Shown: positions 16,228 to 25,991, counted from the stretch's first letter. The stretch: DNA of 35,747 nt from Endobacter medicaginis (GCF_014192375.1 NZ_JACHXV010000016.1:1-35747), one strand, 5' to 3'. Notes: a model not told the origin generated them from the sequence alone. Made by a program: numbers and translations.

Positions 16228-16318
16228 GCCACAGTCGGAGGCGACGGGGGAACGCGGGGCCACGACAAGGAGCACCACGCCACCGTCAGGGAAGACAGAA
16301 CACGTCCGGAGAATCTCC

Positions 16319-16939
16319 ATGAATCCGACCTATCGGCCTCTGGCCAACCCCGCGCCGCTCGGGCTGCTCGGCTTCGCCCTGACCACCTGGCTGCTCAGCA
16401 TGGTCAATGCCGGCTGGTTTGCCGCCGGCGCGGTGTCGATGGTGCTGGCGATGGCGTTCGCCTTCGGCGGCGCCGCGCAGTTCGTCGCCGGGGTGTGCGA
16501 GCTGCCGCGCAACAACACCTTCGGCTTCGTCGCCTTCTGCAGCTATGGCAGTTTCTGGCTGTCGTTCGCGCTGTTCGTGACGTTCTTCCAGGGCGCGCAC
16601 GGCACCGCGCCGGCGTCGTTCGTGGCGTGGTACCTCACGCTGTGGGGGGTGTTCACGCTGATGATGTGGGTGGGGTCGCTGGCCATCGGGCGGGCGGTCA
16701 GCACGATCTTCGGGCTGCTGTGGGTGACGTTCTTCCTGCTGGCGGCGGCGGACTTTACCGGCACGGCGACGTTCAAGGTCGCGGGCGGGTATTTCGGCCT
16801 CGCCACCGCGCTCGCCGCCTTCTATCTCGCGGCCGCCGAGATCCTCGAGGCGGTGCGCGGCCACGAGGTGCTGCCGATGGGGCGGGTCAGTGCACCGGCC
16901 CCGGTGGCGGCTGTGACAGGGCGCTTCGCGGCGGCCTGA
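16319..16939 (+). CDS. Acetate/succinate transporter, AceTr (GPR1/FUN34/YaaH) family
   Basis: This 206-residue membrane protein has six predicted hydrophobic helices. The family signature ANPAPLGLLGFALTTW (N-P-A-P-L-G-L) lies at residues 9-24, and the FAFGGAAQFVAG and GFVAFCSYGSFWLS segments also fit SatP/YaaH. It would take up acetate or succinate with protons across the inner membrane. GGAG at 16308-16311 supports ATG 16319. It stands alone between modA (divergent) and hemW (convergent). Acetate uptake suits an organism that makes or uses acetic acid, but that link is inference. Confidence 0.9.
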   Translation: MNPTYRPLANPAPLGLLGFALTTWLLSMVNAGWFAAGAVSMVLAMAFAFGGAAQFVAGVCELPRNNTFGFVAFCSYGSFWLSFALFVTFFQGAHGTAPASFVAWYLTLWGVFTLMMWVGSLAIGRAVSTIFGLLWVTFFLLAAADFTGTATFKVAGGYFGLATALAAFYLAAAEILEAVRGHEVLPMGRVSAPAPVAAVTGRFAAA

Positions 16940-16962
16940 ATTGTGGCGGGCGGTCAGAGCCT

Positions 16963-16992
16963 GTCTGAAAATCCGGCACCGGTCTTTCAGAC
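16963..16992. terminator. Imperfect hairpin at the convergent satP/hemW ends
   Basis: GTCTGAAAATCCGG (16963-16976) pairs with CCGGTCTTTCAGAC (16979-16992) except at two positions, around a 2-nt centre. It covers the last codon and the stop of hemW and lies 24 nt after the satP stop. A shared bidirectional terminator is plausible from its place, but no run of T follows on either strand. Confidence 0.4.
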
Positions 16993-18150
16993 GGCGATCG
17001 CCGCCAGCAGTGCCTCCAGGCGCAGACGACCCTCCCCTGTCGCCGACAGCACCCGGCCGCGCGCCGGGTCGTCGGACCAGCGCAGGTAGTCCTCCTCGAT
17101 GCAGGCGGCGACCATCGAGGGGTCGAGGGCGGCGTCGAGGGGCAGGCCGGTGCGGCGCTCGAAGGCGGTGGCCGCGATCCCCTCGCCCAGGCGCAGGCCC
17201 ATCAGCAGCATCTCGCGCGCGCGCTCGGCCGGTGCGATCGGGGTCTCGGCGGTGCTGCCGTGGCCGCAGCGCTCGACGCGTTCGGCCCAGAGTTCGGGCG
17301 CGCGGTGGCGGCGGGTGGCGAGCAGCGCGCCGTCGAGGCTGAGGCGGCCATGCGCGCCGGGGCCGATGCCGGCATAGTCGCCATAGCGCCAGTAGGCGAG
17401 GTTGTGGCGGCTCTCGCTGCCGGGGCGGGCGTAGTTCGACACCTCGTAGCCGAGCAGGCCGTGCCGCGCGGCGGTGGTGGCGGTCTCGACATAGAGCGCG
17501 GCGGCATCGTCTGGGTCGGGCAGCACGATCGCGCCCTGACGGTGCAGCGCCTCGAAGCGGGTGCCGGGCTCGATGGTGAGCTGGTACAGCGACAGGTGAT
17601 CGGCGGCGAGACCGAGCGCGCGGTCGAGCTCCGCACGCCAGGCGGGCAGCGTCTGGCCGGGACGGGCATAGATCAGGTCGAAGGACAGACGGGGAAACAG
17701 GCCGCGCGCCAGTTCCAGCGCGGCGATCGCCTGGGCGGCGGAATGCTGGCGGCCGAGCAGGCGCAGGGCGTCGTCATCGAGGCTCTGGATGCCGATCGAC
17801 ACGCGGCCCACGCCGGCGGCGCGGAATTCGGCGAAGCGGCCGGCCTCGATCGAGGTCGGGTTGGCCTCGAGCGTGATCTCCAGATCGTCGGCGGGGTCGA
17901 ACAGGGTGCGGGCATCGTCGATCAGGGCGGCGACGGTGGCGGGCGCCATCAGGCTGGGCGTGCCGCCGCCGAAGAAGATCGAGCCGAGGCGACGACGGCC
18001 GAGGCGCTCTGCCTCGAAGGCGAGCTCGGCGCGCAGCGCGGCGGCGAAGCGGGCCTGCGGCAGGGTGTCGCGGACATGGCTGTTGAAGTCGCAGTACGGG
18101 CACTTGGCGAGGCAGAAGGGCCAGTGGATGTAGAGCGCGAGCGGGAGCAT
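16987..18150 (-). CDS. hemW: HemW-type radical SAM heme chaperone
   Basis: The product is 387 residues starting LALYIHWPFCLAKCPYC. The C-x3-C-x2-C motif (Cys13, 17, 20) that binds the SAM iron-sulfur cluster is followed by GGGTPS (61-66). Other matches are TLEANPTS, GVGRVSIGIQSLDDDALRLLG, a hallmark of the family, and LGYEVSNYARPG. It lacks the extra N-terminal Cys typical of true HemN, so HemW, a heme-delivery protein for respiratory enzymes, is the better call. ATG 18150 is chosen because it puts the family's start MLPLALYIHWPFC at the right place. It diverges from yggS; the usual rdgB neighbour is absent. Confidence 0.9.
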   Translation of the reverse strand: MLPLALYIHWPFCLAKCPYCDFNSHVRDTLPQARFAAALRAELAFEAERLGRRRLGSIFFGGGTPSLMAPATVAALIDDARTLFDPADDLEITLEANPTSIEAGRFAEFRAAGVGRVSIGIQSLDDDALRLLGRQHSAAQAIAALELARGLFPRLSFDLIYARPGQTLPAWRAELDRALGLAADHLSLYQLTIEPGTRFEALHRQGAIVLPDPDDAAALYVETATTAARHGLLGYEVSNYARPGSESRHNLAYWRYGDYAGIGPGAHGRLSLDGALLATRRHRAPELWAERVERCGHGSTAETPIAPAERAREMLLMGLRLGEGIAATAFERRTGLPLDAALDPSMVAACIEEDYLRWSDDPARGRVLSATGEGRLRLEALLAAIAV

Positions 18151-18255
18151 GGGCGGCGTCTTACATCGGTTTGCCGCCCCGTGCGCGCAAGGCGCGGGCT
18201 GGCGCGCATGGAGCGGCCATGCTGATGTCGGCAACCGCACCCCGCAGAGCGAGAC

Positions 18256-18999
18256 ATGCCGCCTTCCGCGTCCGATCCAGAGCCCAGCGCATCCGTTCAG
18301 GCCGGTCTGGCGGCGATCCGCGCGCGAATCGCGGCGGCGGAGGCGGCGTGCGGGCGGCCGGCGGGGTCGGTGGCACTGGTGGCGGTGTCGAAATTTCATT
18401 CCCGCGCGGCGGTCGAGGCGGCGCTGAGGGCCGGGCAGCGGCATTTCGGCGAGAACCGGGTGCAGGAGGCGCAGGCCAAGTTTCCCGCCCTGCGCGCGGC
18501 CTGGCCGGAGCTGCGGCTGCATCTGATCGGCGGGTTGCAGACCAACAAGGCGCGCGCGGCGGTGGCGATCGCCGATGTCATCGAGAGCCTCGACCGGCCG
18601 GCGCTGGCAGACGCGATCGCGCGGGCGGCGCAGGCGGAAGGGCGGCTGCCGGCGCTGCTGGTGCAGGTCAATATCGGCGACGAGGCGCAGAAATCAGGGG
18701 TGGGCACCGACGAGGCGCCGCGGTTCATCGCCGACTGCCAGGCGCGGTTCGGCGATGCCTTGCGCGGGCTGATGTGCATTCCGCCGGAAGGGCGCGATCC
18801 GGTGCCGTATTTCACCGCCCTCGCCCGGATGGCGCGCGTGGCGGGGCTGGCGGAGCTGTCGATGGGCATGTCGGGCGATTTCGAGGCGGCGATCGGCTGC
18901 GGGGCGAGCTCGGTGCGGGTGGGCAGCGCGATCTTCGGCCACCGGCCGGCGGGGTTTGCACCTGCGACGCTCGCCGCTAAAGCAGGCGCCGATGAGTGA
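18256..18999 (+). CDS. YggS-family pyridoxal-phosphate homeostasis protein
   Basis: The product is 247 residues with a TIM-barrel PLP-binding fold of the YggS/PROSC family. The PLP lysine is K46 in VAVSKFHS. Other signatures are [28 protein letters not shown] and the phosphate-binding end [17 protein letters not shown] followed by VRVGSAIFG. Members buffer free PLP and affect amino-acid balance; they have no known enzyme activity. It is the first of four overlapping genes: its last 8 nt overlap the kup start. The gap to divergent hemW is 105 nt. Confidence 0.93.
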   Translation: MPPSASDPEPSASVQAGLAAIRARIAAAEAACGRPAGSVALVAVSKFHSRAAVEAALRAGQRHFGENRVQEAQAKFPALRAAWPELRLHLIGGLQTNKARAAVAIADVIESLDRPALADAIARAAQAEGRLPALLVQVNIGDEAQKSGVGTDEAPRFIADCQARFGDALRGLMCIPPEGRDPVPYFTALARMARVAGLAELSMGMSGDFEAAIGCGASSVRVGSAIFGHRPAGFAPATLAAKAGADE

Positions 19000-20944
19000 T
19001 GCCTCCACCCCGCAACCGCTGCCGGCCGCCGAACCGGACGGGCATGCGATCGAACAGCACGGCAGTTCCGGCCATGGCCGCGCCGACCGGCCGGCGACGC
19101 TGGCCGGGGTGCTCGGCGTGCTGGGCATCGTCTATGGCGATATCGGCACCTCGCCGCTCTATGCGCTGAAGACCACCGTCACCATCGTCAACGAGCGGCA
19201 GGTGGGCGCGGGCGAGGTGCTGGGCATCCTGTCGCTGGTGTTCTGGTCGCTGATCCTGATCGTCACGCTGAAATACGTGCTGCTGGTGCTGCGCGCCGAC
19301 AATGGCGGCGAGGGCGGCGTGCTGGCGCTGATGGCGCTCGCCCAGCGCCTGACCCCCGGCAGCCGGGCGGCGGCGGTGCTGGGCATGGTGGGCATTTTCG
19401 GGGCGTGCCTGTTCTTCGGCGACGGGGTGATCACGCCGGCGATCTCGGTGCTGTCGGCGATCGAGGGGCTGGAGGTGTCGATCCCGCGCGCCTCCGAGGT
19501 GGTGCTGCCGCTGTCGCTGATCATCATCGTGCTGCTGTTCAGCCTGCAATATCGCGGCACCCGCACCGTCAGCCGCATCTTCGGGCCGGTGATGGTGATC
19601 TGGTTCGCCACCATCGCCATCCTCGGCGTGATCGAGATCGTGCAGTACCCGGGCGTGCTGCTGGCCCTGTCGCCGATCCATGCGGTGCTGTTCATCGCCC
19701 ATCATGGCTGGCTGGCCTTCGTCGCGCTCGGCGCGGTGGTGCTGTCGGTGACGGGGGCGGAGGCGCTGTATGCGGATATGGGGCATTTCGGCCGCAAGCC
19801 GATCCAGCTCGCCTGGCTGGGCTTCGTGCTGCCGGCGCTGGTGCTGAACTATTTCGGCCAGGGGGCGCTGCTGATCGCGCATCCGTCGGCGATCGCCAAC
19901 CCGTTCTTCCTGCTCGGGCCGCCCTGGCTGCGCATCCCGCTGGTGGTGATCTCGACGCTGGCCTCGATCATCGCCAGCCAGGCCGGCATCTCGGGGGCCT
20001 ATTCCGTCACCCGGCAGATGATGCAGCTCGGCTACCTGCCGCGGATGAAGGTCAATCACACCTCGTCGACCGACGAGGGGCAGATCTATGTGCCGCAGGT
20101 CAACCGCGCGCTGGCGGTGGGCGTGGTGATCCTGATGCTGGCGTTCCGCAGCTCCGATGCGCTGGGGGCGGCCTATGGCATCGCGGTGACCGGCACCTTC
20201 ATGTGCACCTGCGCGCTGGCGATGGTGGTGTTCCCGCGTCTGTTCGGCTGGTCGTGGTGGGCGTCGGTGGCGGTGTTCGGGTTCTTCTTCGTCATCGACG
20301 CGGTGTTCTTCGCGGCCAATGCGCTCAAGCTGCCGCAGGGCGGGTGGGTGCCGCTGATGCTGGCGATCGTGTTGGCGGTGCTGATGACCACCTGGAAACG
20401 CGGCCGCGCGCTGATGCTGCGGCGCTGGAAGCGCGACAGCCTGCCGCTCGACAGCTTCCTGGCCCGGCTGCCGCAGTCGCGCATCATCCGGGTGCCGGGC
20501 ATGGCGGTGTTCCTGACCGCCACGCCCGACTACGTGCCGGCCTCGCTGCTGCACAATCTCAAGCACAACAAGGTGCTGCACGAGCGGGTGCTGTTCGTGA
20601 CCATCGTCAATATCGACAGCCCCGAGGCCGCGCCCGACGAGCGGGTCAGCGTCGAGGAGCTTGCGCCCGGCATCCACCGGGTGGTGCTGCGCTACGGGTT
20701 CATGGAGAGCCCGAACCTGCCGCGCTCGCTGGAGCTGACGCGGGCGCATGGCATCGCCTTCGACGGCATGCAGGCGAGCTATTTCCTCAACCGCGAGGTG
20801 CTGGTGCGGGCCTCGGTGCCGAAGATGCCGCTGTGGCGGCTGTCGATCTTCCTGCTGATGGCGCGCAATGCGGTGCCGGCGACGGAGTTCTTCCGCATCC
20901 CGTCCGATCGCGTCGTCGAACTCGGCGTGCGGGTCGCGGTGTGA
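18992..20944 (+). CDS. kup: Kup-type low-affinity potassium transporter
   Basis: This 650-residue membrane protein of the Kup/HAK/KT family moves K+ with protons. It starts in the overlap at ATG 18992. The first helix carries [16 protein letters not shown], the hallmark of the family. The central part has NYFGQGALL and [20 protein letters not shown], both invariant-type segments. About 12 hydrophobic helices are followed by a soluble C-terminal domain from about residue 470 ([20 protein letters not shown]). Its length is near the usual 620-680. It overlaps yggS by 8 nt and chrA by 4 nt, which implies translational coupling. Confidence 0.95.
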   Translation: MSDASTPQPLPAAEPDGHAIEQHGSSGHGRADRPATLAGVLGVLGIVYGDIGTSPLYALKTTVTIVNERQVGAGEVLGILSLVFWSLILIVTLKYVLLVLRADNGGEGGVLALMALAQRLTPGSRAAAVLGMVGIFGACLFFGDGVITPAISVLSAIEGLEVSIPRASEVVLPLSLIIIVLLFSLQYRGTRTVSRIFGPVMVIWFATIAILGVIEIVQYPGVLLALSPIHAVLFIAHHGWLAFVALGAVVLSVTGAEALYADMGHFGRKPIQLAWLGFVLPALVLNYFGQGALLIAHPSAIANPFFLLGPPWLRIPLVVISTLASIIASQAGISGAYSVTRQMMQLGYLPRMKVNHTSSTDEGQIYVPQVNRALAVGVVILMLAFRSSDALGAAYGIAVTGTFMCTCALAMVVFPRLFGWSWWASVAVFGFFFVIDAVFFAANALKLPQGGWVPLMLAIVLAVLMTTWKRGRALMLRRWKRDSLPLDSFLARLPQSRIIRVPGMAVFLTATPDYVPASLLHNLKHNKVLHERVLFVTIVNIDSPEAAPDERVSVEELAPGIHRVVLRYGFMESPNLPRSLELTRAHGIAFDGMQASYFLNREVLVRASVPKMPLWRLSIFLLMARNAVPATEFFRIPSDRVVELGVRVAV

Positions 20945-21489
20945 CCACGCCCGGCCCGCTGGCGCTGTTTCGCGGCTTCCTGGGCATCGGCATGATGGGG
21001 TTCGGCGGCGTGCTGCCGCTGGCCCGCCGTGCGCTGGTCGACCGGCTCGGTTGGCTGAACGAGGCGGCGTTCACCGACCTGCTCGGCCTGTGCCAGGTGC
21101 TGCCGGGGGGCAACATCATCAATCTCTCGGTGGCCGTCGGGCTGCGCTTCGCCGGCATCGCCGGGGCGTTCGCGGCCCTGTCGGGGCTGATCGCGGTGCC
21201 GCTGGCGGTGATCGTGGCGTTGGGCGGGCTGTATGCGCGCTTTGGCGACGATCCGCATCTGCGGCATCTGTTCGCCGGCCTCGCCGCGGCCGCCTGCGGG
21301 ATGATGATCGCGCTGGCGCTGCGCATGGCGGGGCGGCTGCGCGGTGATCCGGCCGCATGCGCGATCGCGCTGGGGGTGGTGGCGGCGGTCGGCTGGGCGC
21401 GGTGGCCGCTGCTGGCGGTGATGGCGGTGGCGGCACCGCTCGGCATGCTGGCGGCACGGCGAAGCCGCGCGAAACCGGCGGCGCGGTGA
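20941..21489 (+). CDS. Chromate transporter, first half-size subunit
   Basis: The product is 182 residues of the CHR superfamily in its short, single-domain form. The family motif is clear: [19 protein letters not shown], then [20 protein letters not shown]. About six hydrophobic segments follow. The start GTG 20941 overlaps the kup stop (GTGA). The next gene overlaps its stop by one base and encodes the partner half. Short ChrA pairs export chromate or move related anions and work together, in contrast to the fused long ChrA. The true substrate of this pair is unknown. Confidence 0.88.
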   Translation: MTTPGPLALFRGFLGIGMMGFGGVLPLARRALVDRLGWLNEAAFTDLLGLCQVLPGGNIINLSVAVGLRFAGIAGAFAALSGLIAVPLAVIVALGGLYARFGDDPHLRHLFAGLAAAACGMMIALALRMAGRLRGDPAACAIALGVVAAVGWARWPLLAVMAVAAPLGMLAARRSRAKPAAR

Positions 21490-22016
21490 TGGGTGCGACC
21501 CTGTTGTCGCTGCTGGTGATCTTCGCGGGGCTGTCGCTGGTCTCGTTCGGCGGCGGCAATACCATCCTGCCGGAGATGCAGCGGCAGGTGGTCGACGTGC
21601 ATCACTGGCTGAGCGCGCAGCAGTTCGGCGCGCTGTTCGCGCTGTCGCAGGCGGCGCCGGGGCCGAACATGCTGGTCGGGCCGCTGATCGGCTGGCAGGT
21701 GGCGGGATTTGCCGGTCTGGCCGTGGTCACGGTGGCGAAGTTCGGGCCCAGCTCGATCCTGACCGGTCTTGCCCTGCATCTGTGGGAGCGCCAGCGCCAC
21801 CGTCCGTGGCGGGCGAGCGTGCAGCGCGGGCTGGTGCCGCTGACCACCGGGATGGTGATGGCGAGTGCCGCGATCATCGCGACGGGCGCGGCCACCACCG
21901 TCACCCTGTGCGCGATCAGTGCCGCCGCGACGGTGGCGGCCCTGACAGGGCGGCTGCATCCGCTGGTCATCCTCGGCGCTGGTGCGCTGGCTGGCGTGAC
22001 GCTCGGCGCAGGCTGA
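21489..22016 (+). CDS. Chromate transporter, second half-size subunit
   Basis: The product is 175 residues and starts at ATG 21489, which shares one base with the previous stop (TGATG). Family signs are LVSFGGGNTILPEMQRQVV and FGALFALSQAAPGPNML, the mirror of the first subunit's motifs. It is hydrophobic throughout with about five or six helices. It is the last gene of the yggS-kup-chrA-chrA run and ends convergently 25 nt from the next gene on the other strand. Confidence 0.88.
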   Translation: MGATLLSLLVIFAGLSLVSFGGGNTILPEMQRQVVDVHHWLSAQQFGALFALSQAAPGPNMLVGPLIGWQVAGFAGLAVVTVAKFGPSSILTGLALHLWERQRHRPWRASVQRGLVPLTTGMVMASAAIIATGAATTVTLCAISAAATVAALTGRLHPLVILGAGALAGVTLGAG

Positions 22017-22041
22017 ACGTGCGAGCCCCCCGGGGGGGATG

Positions 22042-23403
22042 TCAGCCCGGGTGCCAGCCGGCGGCCGCGGCGAGCCGCAGCGCCTGTGGCGTGCCGAAGA
22101 CCAGCTCGGCGAGCCGCAGGAACCGCACCAGCGTCGGGCTCACCGGAGCGGGCGGATGCGGCGCCAGCGCATGCGCCGGAGGCGAGGCGGCGGGGTGGTC
22201 GGCGGTGGCGGCCAGCAGCGCCGTCGCCGAGTCGAGCCAGGACCGGACGTCGGCTGCCGCCGGATCGGCGATGGCGAGCCAGGAGATGATGCTGCGCGCG
22301 GTCGTCGCCTGCGCCTCCAGCGCGACCAGGTTGACCGGCCGCGCGACATCGGGGGGGGCCACGAACTGGAGCATGCCGTGCATGATCTCGGCGTCCATGA
22401 TCGCCTCGAGCCGCCGGGCGAGCAGCGCGATGATGCGGGTCCGGAGCGCGCGCATGTCGTCACGGTCCTGCGCAGGCACCCCCGATACGGCCGCGAGCTC
22501 GCCGAGCAGTGTCGCCGAGCGCATCAGCCGCAGGCAGAGACGCGCGCCGTCGCTGTGCGGCATCGCCTCCACTTGGTCGGCGAGCGAGCGGCCGATCTGC
22601 ACCGTGCGGGCCAGCGCACGCGCCAGGCCGGCCTCGAGCAGCTTGCGGATACGCGGCTCGGGGCGAGCGGCGGCGGTCTGGGTGGCGATGTCGACCACCG
22701 CGGTGGCAAAGCCGCCCGTCTGCGGCGTCTGGATGTCCGCGAATGGGTCGAGCAGCAGGTTGAGCACCAGCGTCCAGGCGTCGAGACCGCAGAACGACGC
22801 ATCGGCGAGCAGCGTGCCGAGGCCTTCGCGAAGCGCTTCCGGCGACTCCGCGGCGAGGGCCGGGAGGGCGCGCAGGCCGGGGATCGAGCGGAACACCAGC
22901 TCCATGCTGGCCAGCACGCCCTGGCGCTGTCCCTGGTCGAGGCCGAGCTCCGCCCAGTCGCCCTCGGGATCGAGGCCGAGCACACGGGCCGCCGCCGCCT
23001 GCCATAGCGGCCGGCCGAGACGGTCGATGCCGGCGGCATCGTCGGCGCGCAGGGCGCGGATCTCCGCTTCCCGCCGGCCGGCCTCGCCGAGCAGCGGGGC
23101 GAGGCGCTCGAACACCGGGGCGAGGATGCCGCGCGGGATCAGCCCGGTCGCCGGCGCCCAGCAATGGGTGGGCACGATGACGGCATCGAGCGGCAGGAAC
23201 AGCAGCCGACGCGTGGTCAGCGCCCGTACCGGCGCCATGGCGGCGAGCCGTGGGCGCAGCGGTGCGATCATCGCGTCGGCCACCTTGCGGTTGGGCAGCG
23301 TGTCCACCAGCGACAGGATCTTGACGACCTTGTCCTCGGGGGCCGCCGCCAGCGCGTCGGCCAGACCTGCCTTGCCGGAGGCGTTACCCGGATCGGCGCT
23401 CAT
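22042..23403 (-). CDS. Unrecognised 453-residue cytoplasmic protein, second gene of a pair
   Basis: The product starts at ATG 23403, overlapping the preceding stop by 4 nt (ATGA), and is 453 residues. It looks almost wholly alpha-helical, with no signal peptide and no transmembrane helix. A distinctive segment near residues 65-95 reads LLFLPLDAVIVPTHCWAPA then GLIPRGILAPVFERL. The remainder is a series of helices with many Ala, Leu and Arg, resembling a repeat or scaffold protein. No catalytic motif stands out. I do not recognise the family. Tight coupling to the gene before it argues that the two products act together. The 3' end is convergent with the chromate transporter genes. Confidence 0.75.
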   Translation of the reverse strand: MSADPGNASGKAGLADALAAAPEDKVVKILSLVDTLPNRKVADAMIAPLRPRLAAMAPVRALTTRRLLFLPLDAVIVPTHCWAPATGLIPRGILAPVFERLAPLLGEAGRREAEIRALRADDAAGIDRLGRPLWQAAAARVLGLDPEGDWAELGLDQGQRQGVLASMELVFRSIPGLRALPALAAESPEALREGLGTLLADASFCGLDAWTLVLNLLLDPFADIQTPQTGGFATAVVDIATQTAAARPEPRIRKLLEAGLARALARTVQIGRSLADQVEAMPHSDGARLCLRLMRSATLLGELAAVSGVPAQDRDDMRALRTRIIALLARRLEAIMDAEIMHGMLQFVAPPDVARPVNLVALEAQATTARSIISWLAIADPAAADVRSWLDSATALLAATADHPAASPPAHALAPHPPAPVSPTLVRFLRLAELVFGTPQALRLAAAAGWHPG

Positions 23404-24557
23404 TGCGGCACCCCGGCGGTCTCGTCGGTCATGTTGAGCTCGAGCTCGGCGAGGCGGATCCGCTCGTTGCGCAGCAGCCGGGTGACGCTGGCGCCGTCGC
23501 GGACCGGCCCGACGCGGATCGGCCTGGGGTCGTGGTGGTCGGGCGCGGCGAGATCGGTCTGGCTGGGGGCCGGCAGCAGGCAGGCGATGCGGGCGAGCTC
23601 GGCCAGCAGGGTGGCGCGCGTGGGGTCCTCGGAGGGCGCGTCCGCATGGGCGGCGTTCGCGTCGCGCCACAGCAGGCAGATACGCTCCCAGCCATCGAGG
23701 GCGAGGTCGAGCCGGTGGGCGAGTGCGGCCGGTGCGGTGCGGTCGCGCTGCCACATCTCCAGCAGGGCCGCGACATCGCGGCAGGCCTCCTCAAGCCCGT
23801 GCAGCAACTGCCCCGCCGACTGCACCGCGCGCCCGGCCTGTTCGGCGAGGCGCAGGCCCAGCGACGCGGTTGGGGCCGTGCCGCCGGACCGGCCCACCTC
23901 GTGCCACTCGGCGCGGCACTCGTCGAGAAGCGCGATGAGCCGCGCCGGGCGCGAGCGCTCCGCGGCCGGGCCGCCGACGGAGGGCAGAACGCGGGAGAGA
24001 TCGTCGAGGCAGAGCGCGATCTCGGGCCGCCCGAGGCCGGTGAGTTCGGCGACACGGCCGATGCCGACGGCCTCCCAGGCGATCGCGCCGGCCGAGCCGA
24101 GCGGCGACGCGCAGGGGCTTTGCGCCCAGCGCGTCTCGCCGCTGGCGGCGGCGAAACGTCGCAGCAGGGTCACCCGCCGGGCGAGGCGGTTGCGTTCGAG
24201 CCGTTCGCGCCGGCGGGCGAGACGGGACGCCGCGGCACCGGCGAAACCCTCCATGGCCACGAGATGGGAGGCTGCCTGGATGGCGGGGGGCGAGAGCACG
24301 GGCAGCCGGTCAAGATACTGCACCAGGCGGAGGTCGTGCAGGGTGGGGCCGTGGGTCTCGCGCAGCGCCGGCCAGCTCTCGAGCAGGAAGCCGCGGGTGC
24401 CGTGCCGGTTGGGCAGAAGAAACTCCGCGGTGCCGCGCGCGCCGAGGCGCACGCGGGTGCCGCCGAGCAGCGAGCCGATGAAGGGAACGGCAAAGCCGCG
24501 ATGCTGGGCCACGGCCCCCTGGGGCGACGTCGTGCTCCTGGCTTCCGCCACCGACAT
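23400..24557 (-). CDS. Unrecognised 385-residue cytoplasmic protein, first gene of a pair
   Basis: ATG 24557 (MSVAEARSTTSPQGAV) is preceded by the strong purine-rich site GGAGGGAGGAAATCGGC, so it is preferred to upstream starts. The 385-residue product has an N-terminal part with GFAVPFIGSLLGGTRVRLG and FLLPNRHGTRGFLLESWPAL, possibly beta-containing. Helices follow, with basic clusters such as ASRLARRRERLERNRLARR. There is no signal peptide, membrane helix or known motif. Its stop overlaps the start of the partner gene. It shares a 99-nt divergent gap with rsmB. I do not recognise the family; a role in regulation or nucleic-acid contact could be guessed from the Arg-rich helix but is unsupported. 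Confidence 0.75.
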   Translation of the reverse strand: MSVAEARSTTSPQGAVAQHRGFAVPFIGSLLGGTRVRLGARGTAEFLLPNRHGTRGFLLESWPALRETHGPTLHDLRLVQYLDRLPVLSPPAIQAASHLVAMEGFAGAAASRLARRRERLERNRLARRVTLLRRFAAASGETRWAQSPCASPLGSAGAIAWEAVGIGRVAELTGLGRPEIALCLDDLSRVLPSVGGPAAERSRPARLIALLDECRAEWHEVGRSGGTAPTASLGLRLAEQAGRAVQSAGQLLHGLEEACRDVAALLEMWQRDRTAPAALAHRLDLALDGWERICLLWRDANAAHADAPSEDPTRATLLAELARIACLLPAPSQTDLAAPDHHDPRPIRVGPVRDGASVTRLLRNERIRLAELELNMTDETAGVPQ

Positions 24558-24656
24558 GCCGATTTCCTCCCTCCCGCACGATGGCTGCATGCCGGCTCTG
24601 GCCGTGCCGGCCCGCCCGTGGCATCTCCCGTCGATGACCAAGACTGCCTGTCAGTG

Positions 24657-25991
24657 ATGAACAAACCGTCAACGCCCCGTGCGCCGCGCAACGGACCCGG
24701 CGCGGGCGGGGGTGATCCCACCCGCGACCTCGCCTTCGATCTGCTGGTCGGCGTGCTGGAACGCAGGCGCACGCTCGAACTCGGCCCCGAGGGGGCGGAG
24801 GAGGCGCGCGACCGTGCGGCGGCGCACCGGCTGGCCGCCACCGTGCTGCGGCATCTGGGAACGCTCGATGCGCTGCTCGATCCGCTGCTGACGCGCGCAC
24901 CGCCGGAGCGGGTGCGGCTGGTGCTGCGCATCGGGGCGGCGCAGCTGCTGCTGCTCGACACGCCGGCGCATGCGGCGGTGACCACCTCGGTCGCGCTGGC
25001 GCGCCGGCGCGGGCTGGCGCCGTTCACCGGGCTGGTCAACGCGGTGCTGCGCCGGCTGTCGGCCGACGGGCCCGGGCTGCTGGCCGAGCTCGACACCGTG
25101 CGCCTCGACATTCCGGCCTGGCTGTGGCGCTCATGGGCGAGCGAGGCGCCGGAGCGGGTGCGCGCGATCGCGCAGGGGCAGCTGCGCGAGGCGCCGCTGG
25201 ACCTGACGCCGCGGGAGAGGGACGCGATGGGCGCGCTGCCGGATGGATTTCCGGACGGGGCGGAGGTGCTGCCGACCGGCTCGATCCGGCTGCCGCCCGG
25301 CACCCGTCCGACCGCCCTGCCCGGCTTTGCCGAGGGCCGGTTCTGGGTGCAGGACGCGGCGGCGGCGATCGCGGCGCGGCTGCTGGACGTACGGCCGGGC
25401 GAGCGCGTCGCCGATCTGTGCGCGGCCCCCGGCGGCAAGACCGCGCAGCTCGCCGCGACCGGCGCGGAGGTGGTGGCGATCGAGCGCGATCCGCGCCGGC
25501 TGGAGCGGCTGCGCGCCAATCTAGGCCGGCTCGGCTTCGATGGCGTGGTCACGATCGGCGCGGATGCGGTGCAATGGCGCCCGCAGGCCCCGCTCGATGC
25601 GGTGCTGCTCGATGCGCCGTGTTCGGCGACCGGAACCATCAGGCGCCATCCGGATGCGCTGCGGATCAAGCGCGAGGGCGACGTCGCAGCGCTGGTCGAG
25701 GCGCAGGACCGGCTGCTGGAGGCCGCCGCCGAGATGCTGCGGCCGGGCGGGCGGCTGGTCTATGCGGTGTGTTCGCTGCAGCCGCAGGAGGGCGAGCCGA
25801 GGATCGCCCGCGCGCTCGCCACCGGGCGGTGGACGCGGACCCGCATCGATGCGGCGATGCTGTCGGCGCTCGGGCTGGGCGGGCTGGAGGCGGCGATGAG
25901 CGAGCACGGCGCGCTGCGCACCGATCCGGGTCTGTGGGCCGAGCGCGGCGGCATGGACGGCTTCTTCATCGCACTGTTGACCAGACAGTAA
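24657..25991 (+). CDS. rsmB: 16S rRNA (cytosine-967) C5-methyltransferase RsmB
   Basis: The product is 444 residues with an N-terminal NusB-like helical domain (AVTTSVALARRRGLAPFTGL, then VNAVLRRL) and a C-terminal SAM-dependent methyltransferase domain. It has the SAM loop DLCAAPGGKT (253-262). DAPCSATGTIRRHPD follows from 319, with Cys322, and VYAVCSLQPQEGE from 368 carries the catalytic Cys372. The two-cysteine arrangement is that of RNA m5C enzymes. It methylates 16S rRNA position 967 in E. coli. ATG 24657 is the first sensible start. rpe follows 66 nt later, a common pairing in alphaproteobacteria. Confidence 0.92.
   Translation: MNKPSTPRAPRNGPGAGGGDPTRDLAFDLLVGVLERRRTLELGPEGAEEARDRAAAHRLAATVLRHLGTLDALLDPLLTRAPPERVRLVLRIGAAQLLLLDTPAHAAVTTSVALARRRGLAPFTGLVNAVLRRLSADGPGLLAELDTVRLDIPAWLWRSWASEAPERVRAIAQGQLREAPLDLTPRERDAMGALPDGFPDGAEVLPTGSIRLPPGTRPTALPGFAEGRFWVQDAAAAIAARLLDVRPGERVADLCAAPGGKTAQLAATGAEVVAIERDPRRLERLRANLGRLGFDGVVTIGADAVQWRPQAPLDAVLLDAPCSATGTIRRHPDALRIKREGDVAALVEAQDRLLEAAAEMLRPGGRLVYAVCSLQPQEGEPRIARALATGRWTRTRIDAAMLSALGLGGLEAAMSEHGALRTDPGLWAERGGMDGFFIALLTRQ

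Noticed and set aside
16132-16318. ModE box or molybdenum-cofactor riboswitch upstream of modA
   Set aside because: No match to the ModE consensus I know and no conserved riboswitch core were seen; only a short palindrome is present.
22026-22038. C6G7 run between the convergent chromate transporter and unknown genes as a terminator
   Set aside because: The palindrome has no loop and would leave only a very short stem; no T-run follows.
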